Assembly (NCBI GenBank): GCA_041484135.1
Contig: JBGPHD010000016.1
Location: forward strand, 1 to 31,044
DNA: 31,044 nt
Source of the DNA: JACORV01 sp041484135
Lineage (GTDB): Bacteria; Gemmatimonadota; Gemmatimonadetes; Gemmatimonadales; JACORV01
Direction of reading: 5' to 3'
The translations under genes were made by a program, and so were the position numbers. Each line of letters begins with the position of its first letter. The stretch's first letter is position 1. Shown one piece after another: positions 1 through 8,295 of this stretch. The notes beneath the pieces were generated by a model. That model made no database searches and was not told the DNA's origin. It was given only the letters and a program-made list of their open reading frames with translations.

Positions 1-143
1 GTCGCGGCGACCGCGGTGGCGTGCGAGAGGTCGGTGACCAGCGCCCGGTCCTCGGGGCGCCAGAGGCGCGAGGGTGGCGTCTGCGCCGGCACCGCAGCGG
101 CCGCCAGCGCCTGAACGAGCAGCAGCGCGGCGACCGGTCTCAG
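1..143 (-). CDS. N-terminus of an exported protein, cut by the window edge
   Basis: The first 47 codons of a gene running off the left edge. Residues 2-21 form a signal peptide: one Arg, a hydrophobic stretch (PVAALLLVQALAAAAV) and a PAQ cleavage region. The mature part begins TPPSRLWRPEDRALVTDLSH. No function can be assigned from this fragment. The frame has no ATG, GTG or TTG for at least 40 codons upstream or before the signal peptide. The fitting start is a CTG at 143-141, which overlaps the TGA stop of the upstream hydrate-repair gene as CTGA, like the ATGA overlaps elsewhere in this window. The overlap suggests translational coupling to that gene. The signal peptide is convincing; the CTG start is inference. 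Confidence 0.6.
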   Translation of the reverse strand, partial: MRPVAALLLVQALAAAAVPAQTPPSRLWRPEDRALVTDLSHATAVAA

Positions 144-1693
144 TGCACCGCCGGAGGCTCGAGCCGCACCAGGACCGGCGGATCCACCGGCGGGCCCTTC
201 TCCGCCAGCTCGCGCCAGAGCGGGGAGAGCACGCCGAGCAGGTCGTCGGGCCGGAGGGTGCGGACGGACCGGTGCTGCGCCACGTCTTCCGCCGCGCGGC
301 CGTGGACGTGCGCCGCGGCCGCGCCGGCGATCTGCGGCGGCGCCCCGCGGGCGAGCCAGCACGCGGCCATCCCCGTCAGCACGTCGCCGGTGCCGCCCGT
401 CGCGAGTCCCGGATTCCCGGACGCGCTCACCAGCGGGGGCACACCCGGCGCCGCCACGACCGTCGGCACGCCCTTGAGCAGGACCCCTTGCCGCACCCGG
501 TCGGCGGCGACCATCGCCGCGCCGAAGGGATCACGCCGGGTCCGCTCGGCGAGGTCCGGGAACAGCTCCGCGAACTCGCCGCGGTGCGGGGTGAGCAGGG
601 CGCGGCGGCCGGCCAGCAGATCGCGTAGCTCCTCGGCGGCGCCGCGGAAGGCGTAGAGGCCGTCGGCGTCGAGGAGGACCGGGCAGGTCGAGCCCGCGAT
701 CACGGCCCGCGCGTAGGCGTCGCGCACCGGCCCGCGCCCCAGGCCCGGCCCGAGGACCACCGCGTCGGCCCACGCCAGCGCTTCGGCGACCTCCGGCTCC
801 ACGGTATCCCGCAAGGCCGACGACACGGTCATGAGGTCGGGGTTGTTGGCCTGCGAGGCCCGCGCCGTCACCTCGTGCGCGACCAGCTTCACGAGGCCGG
901 CGCCGGAGCGCTGCGCCGCCTTGGCCGAGAAGATCGCGGCGCCCGCCATCCCCTCGGTGCCGCCCACGATGAGGACCTTGCCCCGGTCCCCCTTGTGCAT
1001 CTCGGCGCGGAAGGGCGAGAGGACCTCGCGGAGCCAGCCGTCGGTGACGACGCTGGGCCACGAGGGATCGGGGGGCGGGAAGCCCATGTCGGCGACGGCG
1101 ATGGCGCCGCACACGGTCCGCTGGAGGAGGTGCCCGCGCCGGAAGGCGCCGAAGGTGACGGTCAGCGCCGCCCGCACGCTCGGCGCGTACACCTCGCCGG
1201 TGGTGAGGTCGAGCCCGCTGGGACCGTCCACCGCGACCACGGGGACGTTGAGGCGCATCAGCCGCTCCACGCAGGAGGCCACGACCCCCCGGGGCGCGCC
1301 CTTCGATCCCGTGCCGAGGATGGCGTCGATGGCGATCCCCTGCCCGCCCCAGTGGTCGTCGGGGGCGACGAACCGCACGCCGTACATGCTCGCGAGGATG
1401 CGGTTCTCCTGGTTGTCGGGGGACCCGTCGCCGGGGAGCGTCACGGCGGTCACGCTGACGCCTAACGCGGCGAGGGCCCGCGCGGCCACGTACCCGTCTC
1501 CCCCGTTGTTCCCCTTGCCGCACGCCACCAGGACGCCGTCGGCGAGCCGCGCGCCGTACTCGCGGGCCACCACGGCGGCCACGGCGCGCCCGGCCGACTC
1601 CATGAGCACCCGGCTGGGGATCTTGGCGAAATCGCGCGCGAGACGGTCCCACTCCATCGCCTCCGCCGCGGAGAGCACCGGCACCACGCTCAT
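140..1693 (-). CDS. nnrD: Bifunctional NAD(P)H-hydrate epimerase / ADP-dependent (S)-NAD(P)H-hydrate dehydratase
   Basis: Repairs damaged NADH and NADPH in the cytoplasm. The N-terminal YjeF_N half interconverts the R and S hydrates. The C-terminal ribokinase-fold half dehydrates the S form using ADP. At 517 aa it has the fused Nnr length. Epimerase half, about residues 1-215: CGKGNNGGDGY at 58-68 (cofactor and potassium loop), ILGTGSKG near 125-132 and VAVDGPSGLD at 153-162. Dehydratase half, about 230-505: GKVLIVGGTEGMAGA, VLGPGLGRG, LLDADGLYAF, LTPHRGEF at 367-374 and the catalytic GGTGD at 433-437. The ATG start overlaps the stop of the upstream MEMO gene as ATGA, so coupled translation is likely. 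All expected motifs are intact. Confidence 0.95.
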   Translation of the reverse strand: MSVVPVLSAAEAMEWDRLARDFAKIPSRVLMESAGRAVAAVVAREYGARLADGVLVACGKGNNGGDGYVAARALAALGVSVTAVTLPGDGSPDNQENRILASMYGVRFVAPDDHWGGQGIAIDAILGTGSKGAPRGVVASCVERLMRLNVPVVAVDGPSGLDLTTGEVYAPSVRAALTVTFGAFRRGHLLQRTVCGAIAVADMGFPPPDPSWPSVVTDGWLREVLSPFRAEMHKGDRGKVLIVGGTEGMAGAAIFSAKAAQRSGAGLVKLVAHEVTARASQANNPDLMTVSSALRDTVEPEVAEALAWADAVVLGPGLGRGPVRDAYARAVIAGSTCPVLLDADGLYAFRGAAEELRDLLAGRRALLTPHRGEFAELFPDLAERTRRDPFGAAMVAADRVRQGVLLKGVPTVVAAPGVPPLVSASGNPGLATGGTGDVLTGMAACWLARGAPPQIAGAAAAHVHGRAAEDVAQHRSVRTLRPDDLLGVLSPLWRELAEKGPPVDPPVLVRLEPPAVH

Positions 1694-2508
1694 CGGACGA
1701 TCACTCCCGCGTAGCCCACGACCTGGTCGTTATCACCCGTCACCATCCCGGAATGGCTGTAGTGGACCACCTCCGCCCGGCTCGCGCCCAGGAGCCGCGC
1801 CGCGTGCAGCACCGCCGCCGCCGGCACCCGGCCGCACATCGTCACCCGGTGCTTGCGCGTCACCTCGAGCAGCGCCTCGCCGTCGAGCCGTTCGACCGGC
1901 TCGAGCGCGAGCCGGTCCTTGGCGCCCCCGGTCGCCGCCGACTCGAAGTGGTTCATGTCCGAGCTGGCGAGGAGGAGCACCGGTTCCCCGGCCCCGCGCA
2001 CCACCGAGGCGAGCGCCTCCCCGAGCGCGCGGGTGCGCGGCCAGTCCACCCAGCCGAGGACGACCGGGACCACGGTGACATCCGGACGCCGGGCCAGCAG
2101 GAAGGGCAGCTCCACCTCGACGGCGTGTTCGCGGCGGTGGGCGTCGGGGTCGTCCTCCAGGTACGGGCAGGCGGCGAGGAGCGCGGCCGCGAGGATCTCG
2201 TCCACGGGGATCTCGCCGACCGGGGTGACCAGCACGCCGACGGCGTACACGCTGCCGCCATGGACCGCGGCGCCCTGGCCGGTGTGGTTCGGCGCGACGA
2301 CGATGCAGCGCCGCGGCACGTCGAGCCGCGCGAAGACCTCGGCGGCGGTACGGCCCGAGTAGACGTAGCCGGCGTGCGGCACGATGGCCGCGACGGCCGG
2401 CGCGGGCGACGCGTCCGGTTCCTCCAGCAGGGTCTGGACGGCGGCGAGCAGGCTGGCGGGCTGGCCCGGATAGAAGAGACCGGCGACGGCGGGATGGCGG
2501 ACGCGCAT
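1690..2508 (-). CDS. amrB: AmmeMemoRadiSam system protein B (MEMO1 family)
   Basis: A 272-aa MEMO-fold protein related to extradiol dioxygenases. Family members bind a metal through conserved histidines; the bacterial role is not settled. Visible landmarks are the N-terminal RHPAVAGLFYPG, VPHAGYVYSG with His45, VAPNHTG with His75, EHAVEVELPFL with His128, SSDMNHFE at 182-189 with Asp184 and His187, CGRVP with Cys225 (equivalent of the conserved MEMO cysteine) and the C-terminal GDNDQVVGYAGV. In many genomes it sits beside protein A (AMMECR1) and a radical SAM protein; neither partner is in this window. It begins with ATG at 2508, 83 bp after the zinc-ribbon gene, with no strong ribosome site. 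It ends in an ATGA overlap with the hydrate-repair gene. Confidence 0.9.
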   Translation of the reverse strand: MRVRHPAVAGLFYPGQPASLLAAVQTLLEEPDASPAPAVAAIVPHAGYVYSGRTAAEVFARLDVPRRCIVVAPNHTGQGAAVHGGSVYAVGVLVTPVGEIPVDEILAAALLAACPYLEDDPDAHRREHAVEVELPFLLARRPDVTVVPVVLGWVDWPRTRALGEALASVVRGAGEPVLLLASSDMNHFESAATGGAKDRLALEPVERLDGEALLEVTRKHRVTMCGRVPAAAVLHAARLLGASRAEVVHYSHSGMVTGDNDQVVGYAGVIVR

Positions 2509-2558
2509 GAGGTCAGAGGCCGCCAGGACGCCGGACCATCAGGTGGCACGCAACTCCG

Positions 2559-2576
2559 CGGACGCCCCGGCGTCCG
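2559..2576. repeat. Short intergenic inverted repeat
   Basis: An 8-bp perfect inverted repeat, CGGACGCC-CC-GGCGTCCG, lies 15 bp past the stop of the zinc-ribbon gene and about 50 bp before the MEMO start on the same strand. No T-run follows it in the direction of transcription, so it is not a standard intrinsic terminator. It may slow or process the transcript between the two genes. The same GACGCC core recurs next to it (around 2526-2533) and in the repeats near 19976-20033. Confidence 0.4.
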
Positions 2577-2591
2577 GCGCCCGTCGCGCGG

Positions 2592-2783
2592 CTACTTGTT
2601 CGACTGGCCGATGATCCGGCCGATGGAGATCTCGCCGTTATCGATCCGGAGGTTGAAGCCGCATTCCGGGTTGGTACACACCCAGGCCTTGTAGGTGATG
2701 GGGGCACCGTCGCGCCCGTAGTCGGAGAGCGGGATCAGCATCCCGGTCGAGCACTTCCTGCATGCGGGCCACTCGCGTTCCAC
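2592..2783 (-). CDS. Small zinc-ribbon protein, function unknown
   Basis: A 63-aa protein with four cysteines arranged CxxC (Cys8, Cys11) and CxxxxC (Cys36, Cys41) separated by 24 residues, a likely zinc ribbon. The rest is mixed polar and hydrophobic: there is no signal peptide and no membrane segment. I do not recognise a named family. The GTG start at 2783 is set by a strong ribosome site just upstream (GGAGGGGAGGTGG on the coding strand). It follows the Minf_1886-family gene by 21 bp and is probably cotranscribed with it. Small ribbons of this kind often bind nucleic acid or act as protein adaptors, but nothing here decides between those. Confidence 0.8.
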   Translation of the reverse strand: MEREWPACRKCSTGMLIPLSDYGRDGAPITYKAWVCTNPECGFNLRIDNGEISIGRIIGQSNK

Positions 2784-2804
2784 GATCCACCTCCCCTCCG
2801 GCCG

Positions 2805-3203
2805 CTACACCCGCCGGAGATCCTCCCGCCAGGCATCCCAGGGATACCCGGCATCGAAGGCATCCGCGAAGGCGAACAGGCCGATGAAGTCCTCGAGCCG
2901 GTCCGTCTCCTGGGCCTTGAGCATCCCCACGTCGATCAACGTGAACACGATCTCGCCGAAGTCGCTGGTGGCGGCGATGCCCCAGTGCTCGAGCACGGTG
3001 CGCGCCAGCAGCCCGTACTGCTCGAGCGCAAAGTCGCGGCAGGCGTGCGTGAGCTCCTCGCCGCTGACATGCCGGCGCTCCGGCAACCGCCCCTGGAAAT
3101 GCTCGAGCGCCGCCAGGACGAAGAGATAGGCACGCTCGTCGTAGCGCCCCGCGCGATCGCGGATGCGCGCCATGACGTCGTCGGCGAACTCGAGCTGGCT
3201 CAC
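2805..3203 (-). CDS. Minf_1886 family protein, function unknown
   Basis: A 132-aa soluble protein that I recognise as the conserved bacterial family named after Minf_1886. Hallmarks are an N-terminal F..V..RI.DRAGRYDERAYLFVL segment, the central block RRHVSGEELTHACRDFALEQ followed by a YG..ARTVLEHWGI segment, then DFGEIVFTLIDVGML and a C-terminal DRLEDF with an aromatic-acidic tail. The biochemical role of the family is unknown. The start is GTG at 3203, with a modest GGAA-type ribosome site. It lies 61 bp after glyA and 21 bp before the zinc-ribbon gene on the same strand. Nothing looks truncated. Confidence 0.85.
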   Translation of the reverse strand: MSQLEFADDVMARIRDRAGRYDERAYLFVLAALEHFQGRLPERRHVSGEELTHACRDFALEQYGLLARTVLEHWGIAATSDFGEIVFTLIDVGMLKAQETDRLEDFIGLFAFADAFDAGYPWDAWREDLRRV

Positions 3204-3264
3204 CGCGGTTCCGCGGCGGTCGGGGTGGGCATGGCGGGAACCTACGCCGCGCGGCCGAAGCGGG

Positions 3265-4548
3265 TCAAGCGAGCGGCGCCATCGAACGCGCCGGGAGGCC
3301 GTAGAGCGGGAACTGCTCGGCCAGCTCCAGGACCTCGGCGCGGAGCCTGGCGGCGGCTGTGGCGTCGGCGCGGACCTGGATTGCGCGGTCGATGAGGTCG
3401 CCCACGTACCGCATCTCGGCTTCCTTCATGCCGCGCGTGGTGAGGGCCGGCGTGCCGATGCGGATGCCGCTGGTGACGAATGGCGACTGCGGGTCTCCCG
3501 GCACCGTGTTCTTGTTCACCGTGATCCCCGCGCGGCCGAGCGCCTCCTCGGTCTCCTTGCCGGTGAGCCCCTTGGCGCGGAGGTCGACGAGCATGAGGTG
3601 CGTGTCGGTGCCGCCGGAGACGAGCACGTACCCCCGCTCCATGAGCGCGGCGCCGAGGGCGCGCGCGTTGGCGACGATCTGGCGCGCGTACGCCTGGAAG
3701 GACGGCTGGAGCGCCTCGCCGAAGGCGACGGCCTTGGCGGCGATGACGTGCATCAGCGGCCCGCCCTGGGAACCGGGGAAGATCTCCTTGTCCACCGCCT
3801 TGGCGAGCGCCTCGGTCGAGAGGATGAGCCCGCCGCGCGGGCCGCGGAGCGTCTTGTGGGTAGTGCTGGTGACGAGGTCGGCGTGGGGGACGGGCGAGGG
3901 ATGCACGCCGGCGGCCACCAGGCCCGCGAAGTGCGCCATGTCCACGACGAACGCGGCGCCCACTTCCTTCGCGATCGCGGCGAAGGCGGCGAAGTCGATG
4001 ATGCGCGCGTAGGCGCTGCCGCCCGCCACGATGACCTTGGGCTTCTCGGCGCGCGCCAGGTCCCGCACCTGGTCGTAGTCGATGAGCCCCGTCTGCTCGT
4101 GCACCCCGTACTGGACGGCGTGGAACATCCGGCCCGACTCGTTCGGCGCGGCGCCGTGGGTGAGGTGCCCGCCGTGGCGCAGCGCCATGCCGAGGAGCGT
4201 GTCCCCGGGGCGCATCACCGCGAGGTACGCGCCGAAGTTGGCCTGCGAGCCGCTGTGCGGCTGGACGTTGGCGTGCGCCGCGCCGAAGAGCCGCTTGGCG
4301 CGCGTGATGGCCAGCGTCTCGACCTCGTCGACCACCTCGCAGCCGCCGTAGTAGCGCTTGCCCGGGTAGCCTTCGGCGTACTTGTTGGTGAGGGGCGAGC
4401 CCATCGCGGCGAGGACCGCCGGCGAGGCGAAGTTCTCCGACGCGATCAGCTCCAGGCCTTCGGCCTGGCGCGCGGTCTCGCGCTGGATGATGTCGGCGAC
4501 CGTGGGGTCGGTCGCGAGCAGATCGGACTGCGCGGCGAAATCGGTCAC
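3265..4548 (-). CDS. glyA: Serine hydroxymethyltransferase
   Basis: Cytoplasmic PLP enzyme that converts serine and tetrahydrofolate to glycine and 5,10-methylene-THF, supplying one-carbon units for purines, thymidylate and methionine. At 427 aa it is full length. Seen: LIASENFASP at 34-43, YAEGYPGKRYYGGC at 57-70, QPHSGSQAN at 96-104, VDMAHFAGLVA at 202-212 (Asp203 contacts the PLP ring nitrogen) and STTHKTLRGPRGG with the PLP lysine at 232. The start is GTG at 4548, preceded by GGAGAGG. It lies 49 bp after the amino acid dehydrogenase gene on the same strand. The purine genes purN and purH later in the window use the one-carbon pool that it feeds. Confidence 0.97.
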   Translation of the reverse strand: MTDFAAQSDLLATDPTVADIIQRETARQAEGLELIASENFASPAVLAAMGSPLTNKYAEGYPGKRYYGGCEVVDEVETLAITRAKRLFGAAHANVQPHSGSQANFGAYLAVMRPGDTLLGMALRHGGHLTHGAAPNESGRMFHAVQYGVHEQTGLIDYDQVRDLARAEKPKVIVAGGSAYARIIDFAAFAAIAKEVGAAFVVDMAHFAGLVAAGVHPSPVPHADLVTSTTHKTLRGPRGGLILSTEALAKAVDKEIFPGSQGGPLMHVIAAKAVAFGEALQPSFQAYARQIVANARALGAALMERGYVLVSGGTDTHLMLVDLRAKGLTGKETEEALGRAGITVNKNTVPGDPQSPFVTSGIRIGTPALTTRGMKEAEMRYVGDLIDRAIQVRADATAAARLRAEVLELAEQFPLYGLPARSMAPLA

Positions 4549-4597
4549 GGCCTCTCCACAGTAAGGCAGGGCGGGCGCGGGGACAACCGGGCGGCGC

Positions 4598-5656
4598 TCA
4601 CGAGACCCAGGTCCGCTTGAGCTTCCCCACCGCCGCGATGCGCCGCTCGGCGAGCCGGTCCGCCGCGCGGTACGTCGGCAGGCCCTCCTCCTTCGCCAGC
4701 TCGAAGACCTTCAGCATGGTGTCGTAGATCTCGCCCGCCTTGTGGTGCGCCCGCTCCGCCGACCAGCCCAGGAGCTCCCCGTTCACGTTCATGAGCCCGC
4801 CGGCGTTGATGACGTAGTCGGGGGCGTAGAGGATCCCCCGCTGCTCCAGGGCGTCCCCGTGGCGCGGCTCGGCCAGCACGTTGTTGGCGCCGCCCGCGAT
4901 GACCTTCACCTTGAGCTGCGGCAGCGTGGTGTCGTTGATCACGGCGCCTAACGCGCATGGCGCGAAGATGTCCGCCTCCGCGCCGTAGATCTCGTCCGGC
5001 TTCACCGCCCGGGCCTTGAACGCGTCCACCACCTTCCTGGCCTTCTCCGGGTCGATGTCGGTCACCACCAGCTTCGCGCCCTCCTCGGCCAGGTACTGGC
5101 AGAGGTAGTAGCCCACGTGGCCGCACCCCTGCACCGCCACCGTCCTGCCCCGCAGGACGTCGCTGCCCAGCTTGGTCAGCGCCGTCGCCTTCATCCCCCG
5201 GTAGACGCCGTGGGCCGTCACCGGCGACGGGTCCCCCGAGCGGCCCTGGAGCCCGACCACGTGCTCCGTCTCCAGGTGGATGTAGTCCATGTCGCTCGGG
5301 CTCGTCCCCACGTCTTCGGCGGTGATGTACCGGCCCTTGAGCGACTCCACGAAGCGCCCGTGGGCCCGGAAGACGGCCTCGCGGTCCATGCCCTTCCCGT
5401 CGGCGAGGATGACGGACTTGCCGCCCCCCAGGTTGAGGCCGGCCACCGCGGCCTTGTACGTCATCCCCTTGGCGAGCCGGAGCGCGTCCACCACCGCCTC
5501 CGCCTCCGACGCGTACTTCCAGTAGCGCGTGCCGCCTAACGCCGGGCCGAGGGTGGTGTTGTGGATGGCGATCAGCCCCCGGTACCCGCTCGAGGGCTCG
5601 TGGCAGAACATCAGCTGCTCGTGGTCGTGCTCGGCTAAGAGGGAGAACAGCTCCAT
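4598..5656 (-). CDS. Glu/Leu/Phe/Val dehydrogenase (leucine dehydrogenase type)
   Basis: NAD-dependent oxidative deamination of branched-chain (or aromatic) amino acids to 2-oxo acids, or the reverse amination. The 352-aa length fits the leucine/phenylalanine dehydrogenase branch rather than the longer glutamate enzymes. Seen: GPALGGTRYW at 37-46, KGMTYKAA with Lys68, GLNLGGGKS with Lys80 (the two active-site lysines sit at the numbers known for leucine dehydrogenase), AEDVGTSPSDMDY with Asp115, and the Rossmann loop GCGHVG at 177-182. Its ATG start at 5656 lies 19 bp after the acyl-CoA dehydrogenase stop, so it belongs to the same transcript. That context favours branched-chain amino acid catabolism, although substrate choice cannot be read reliably here. 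Confidence 0.9.
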   Translation of the reverse strand: MELFSLLAEHDHEQLMFCHEPSSGYRGLIAIHNTTLGPALGGTRYWKYASEAEAVVDALRLAKGMTYKAAVAGLNLGGGKSVILADGKGMDREAVFRAHGRFVESLKGRYITAEDVGTSPSDMDYIHLETEHVVGLQGRSGDPSPVTAHGVYRGMKATALTKLGSDVLRGRTVAVQGCGHVGYYLCQYLAEEGAKLVVTDIDPEKARKVVDAFKARAVKPDEIYGAEADIFAPCALGAVINDTTLPQLKVKVIAGGANNVLAEPRHGDALEQRGILYAPDYVINAGGLMNVNGELLGWSAERAHHKAGEIYDTMLKVFELAKEEGLPTYRAADRLAERRIAAVGKLKRTWVS

Positions 5657-5675
5657 GGCGTCGTCCCGGTCCCGT

Positions 5676-6830
5676 TCAGGTGGCGTGGAGCAGCGCGCGC
5701 GCGATGATCACGCGCTGGATCTCGGAGGTGCCCTCGTACACGGTGATGACCTTGGCGTCCCGCATCAGGCGCTCGACCGGGTAGTCCCGCATGTAGCCGT
5801 ACCCGCCGAAGACCTGCACCGCCTCGCTGGTCACCCGCATCACCATCTCGCCCGCGTACAGCTTGGCCATGCTGGCCCACACGGGGTCGGTCTCGCCGGC
5901 GTCGCGCCGGCGCGCGGCCTCGTGGAGGAGCGCCCGCGCGGCCGCGAGCTCGGTGGCCATCGTCGCCAGCTTGAACTGGATGGCCTGGAACTCCGCGATG
6001 GCCTGGCCGAACTGGGTCCGCTGCTTGGCATACCCGATGGCGTGCTCCAGCGCCGCGCGCGCGATGCCGCAGGCCTGCGCCCCCACGCCGAGGCGCCCGC
6101 CGTCCAGCGCCTGGAGCGCGTAGACGAACCCCTGGCCGCGTTCGCCGAGCAGATGGTCCCCGGGGAGCCGGAGGTCCTGGAAGAAGACCGACGTCGTGCG
6201 CGAGGCGCGCAACCCCATCTTGTCCTCGGCCTTGCCCACCACGTACCCCGGCGCGTCGGTCGGCACGATGAAGGCGCTGATGCCGCGCGCCCCGCGCCGG
6301 TCGCCCGCGGTGTCGGTCCGCGCCATGACCAGGACCACGTCGGCGGTGTCGCCGTTGGTCACCCAGGCCTTGGCGCCGTTCAGCACCCAGCCATCGCCGT
6401 CCGGGACCGCCTGGGCGGTGAGGCTCGCCGCGTCGGACCCGGCCTCCGCCTCCGAGAGGGCGAACGCGCCCAGCATCTCGCCCCGCGCCATCGGCTTCAG
6501 CCAGCGGGTCTTCTGCGCCTCGGTGCCGTGCCGGAGCAGCATCTGGGTGGGCAGCGAGTTGTGCACGCCCATCGAGATGGCGGCGCTCCCGTCCCCCGCG
6601 GCGATCTCCTCGAGCGCCAGGAGATAGGTCACCGTGTCGAGGCCGAGCCCGTCGTATGCCTCGGGGATCAGCATGCCGAAGAACCCCAGCTCGGCGAGCT
6701 GGCGGATGATCTCCGGGGGGAAGTGCTTCTCCGCGTCCCAGCGGGCGGCGTTAGGCGCCAGGTGCTCCCGGGCGAAGTCGCGGGCCAGCTCCTGGACCTG
6801 GCGCTGGGTGTCGGTGAGGATCGCGGTCAC
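5676..6830 (-). CDS. Acyl-CoA dehydrogenase
   Basis: FAD enzyme that introduces the 2,3 double bond in acyl-CoA thioesters and passes electrons to electron-transfer flavoprotein. At 384 aa it is standard length and soluble. Seen: the N-terminal helical domain, the flavin-binding segment FALSEAEAGSDAAS, KAWVTNG, QAIAEFQAIQFKLA, and the C-terminal VYEGTSEIQR carrying the catalytic base Glu366. Glu at this position is the short-chain/butyryl type; isovaleryl and long-chain enzymes place the base elsewhere. The GTG start at 6830 is only 7 bp past the hydroxyacyl-CoA dehydrogenase stop. The neighbouring dehydrogenase, thiolase and amino acid dehydrogenase suggest short- or branched-chain acyl-CoA substrates. 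Confidence 0.94.
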   Translation of the reverse strand: MTAILTDTQRQVQELARDFAREHLAPNAARWDAEKHFPPEIIRQLAELGFFGMLIPEAYDGLGLDTVTYLLALEEIAAGDGSAAISMGVHNSLPTQMLLRHGTEAQKTRWLKPMARGEMLGAFALSEAEAGSDAASLTAQAVPDGDGWVLNGAKAWVTNGDTADVVLVMARTDTAGDRRGARGISAFIVPTDAPGYVVGKAEDKMGLRASRTTSVFFQDLRLPGDHLLGERGQGFVYALQALDGGRLGVGAQACGIARAALEHAIGYAKQRTQFGQAIAEFQAIQFKLATMATELAAARALLHEAARRRDAGETDPVWASMAKLYAGEMVMRVTSEAVQVFGGYGYMRDYPVERLMRDAKVITVYEGTSEIQRVIIARALLHAT

Positions 6831-6837
6831 GGGACGG

Positions 6838-7680
<843 letters not shown>

Positions 7681-7692
7681 GGGACCGCTCCC

Positions 7693-8295
7693 TCAGGACG
7701 ACGCGGCCGACGGCCCGCGCTCAGCCGAGCGCGCGCGCCGGGGAAGGAGCCGGTACAGCACCGCCGCCGCGATCCCCACCTTGAGGAGGTCGCCGGCCAG
7801 GAACGGCAGGGAGCCGGTCGCCGCCGCCGTCGCGATGCTGCCGCTCAGCAGCGCGAGCTGCGCCAGCCCACCCACGTGGATCACCACGAGGCCCGCGAGC
7901 GGCGCGATCACCATCTCGAGGCGGCCATGCGCCCGCCGCGCCAGCCAGCCGGTCAGCGCCGCCGCCACCGGGTAGGCGAGCAGGTACCCGCCCGTGGGAC
8001 CGAGCAACCGGGCGAACCCGGGCGCTCCGACCGGGGTGAAGACGGGCAGCCCGGCCACGCCCATCTCGAGATAGACCATCAGGCTGAGCGCACCGTAGCC
8101 CGGACCGAGCAGGCCGCCGACGATCAGCACGGCGAGGGGCTGGAGCGTCATCGGGACCGGCGTGCCCGGCAGCGGGACCGCGAACTGCGAGGCCAGCGCC
8201 ACCGCGAGCGCGCCCGCCGTGACGGCGGCGGCGCGCCGCAGGTGCGCGTACACGCGCGAGGAGACGCTGGTGGCCACGGACGTCGTGCTGGTCAT
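7693..8295 (-). CDS. bioY: BioY family biotin transporter (ECF S component)
   Basis: A 200-aa integral membrane protein with about six hydrophobic segments, the substrate-binding subunit of an ECF-type biotin importer. Seen: the BioY signature PVPMTLQPLAVLIVGGLLG, then YLEMGVAGLPVF and GPTGGYLLAYPVAA, and a C-terminal FLAGDLLKVGIAA helix. The start is the ATG at 8295, which overlaps the thiolase stop as ATGA; a longer reading frame upstream is only the shadow of the thiolase gene. No EcfA or EcfT subunits are nearby, so it either works alone or shares a general ECF module. Being inserted between thiolase and hydroxyacyl-CoA dehydrogenase genes suggests a link to biotin-dependent acyl-CoA carboxylases. 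Confidence 0.93.
   Translation of the reverse strand: MTSTTSVATSVSSRVYAHLRRAAAVTAGALAVALASQFAVPLPGTPVPMTLQPLAVLIVGGLLGPGYGALSLMVYLEMGVAGLPVFTPVGAPGFARLLGPTGGYLLAYPVAAALTGWLARRAHGRLEMVIAPLAGLVVIHVGGLAQLALLSGSIATAAATGSLPFLAGDLLKVGIAAAVLYRLLPRRARSAERGPSAASS

Noticed and set aside
3203..3216. CCGCGG-TT-CCGCGG near the Minf_1886 start as an operator
   Set aside because: It is two copies of a GC-rich self-complementary hexamer, easily expected at this GC content, with no other support.
3163..4620. Long open frames opposite real genes, such as the 485-codon plus-strand frame over glyA and similar ones over acyl-CoA dehydrogenase and thrS
   Set aside because: They are byproducts of high GC codon bias: Arg/Ala/Gly/His-rich, with no domain, and wholly opposite genes with intact catalytic motifs.
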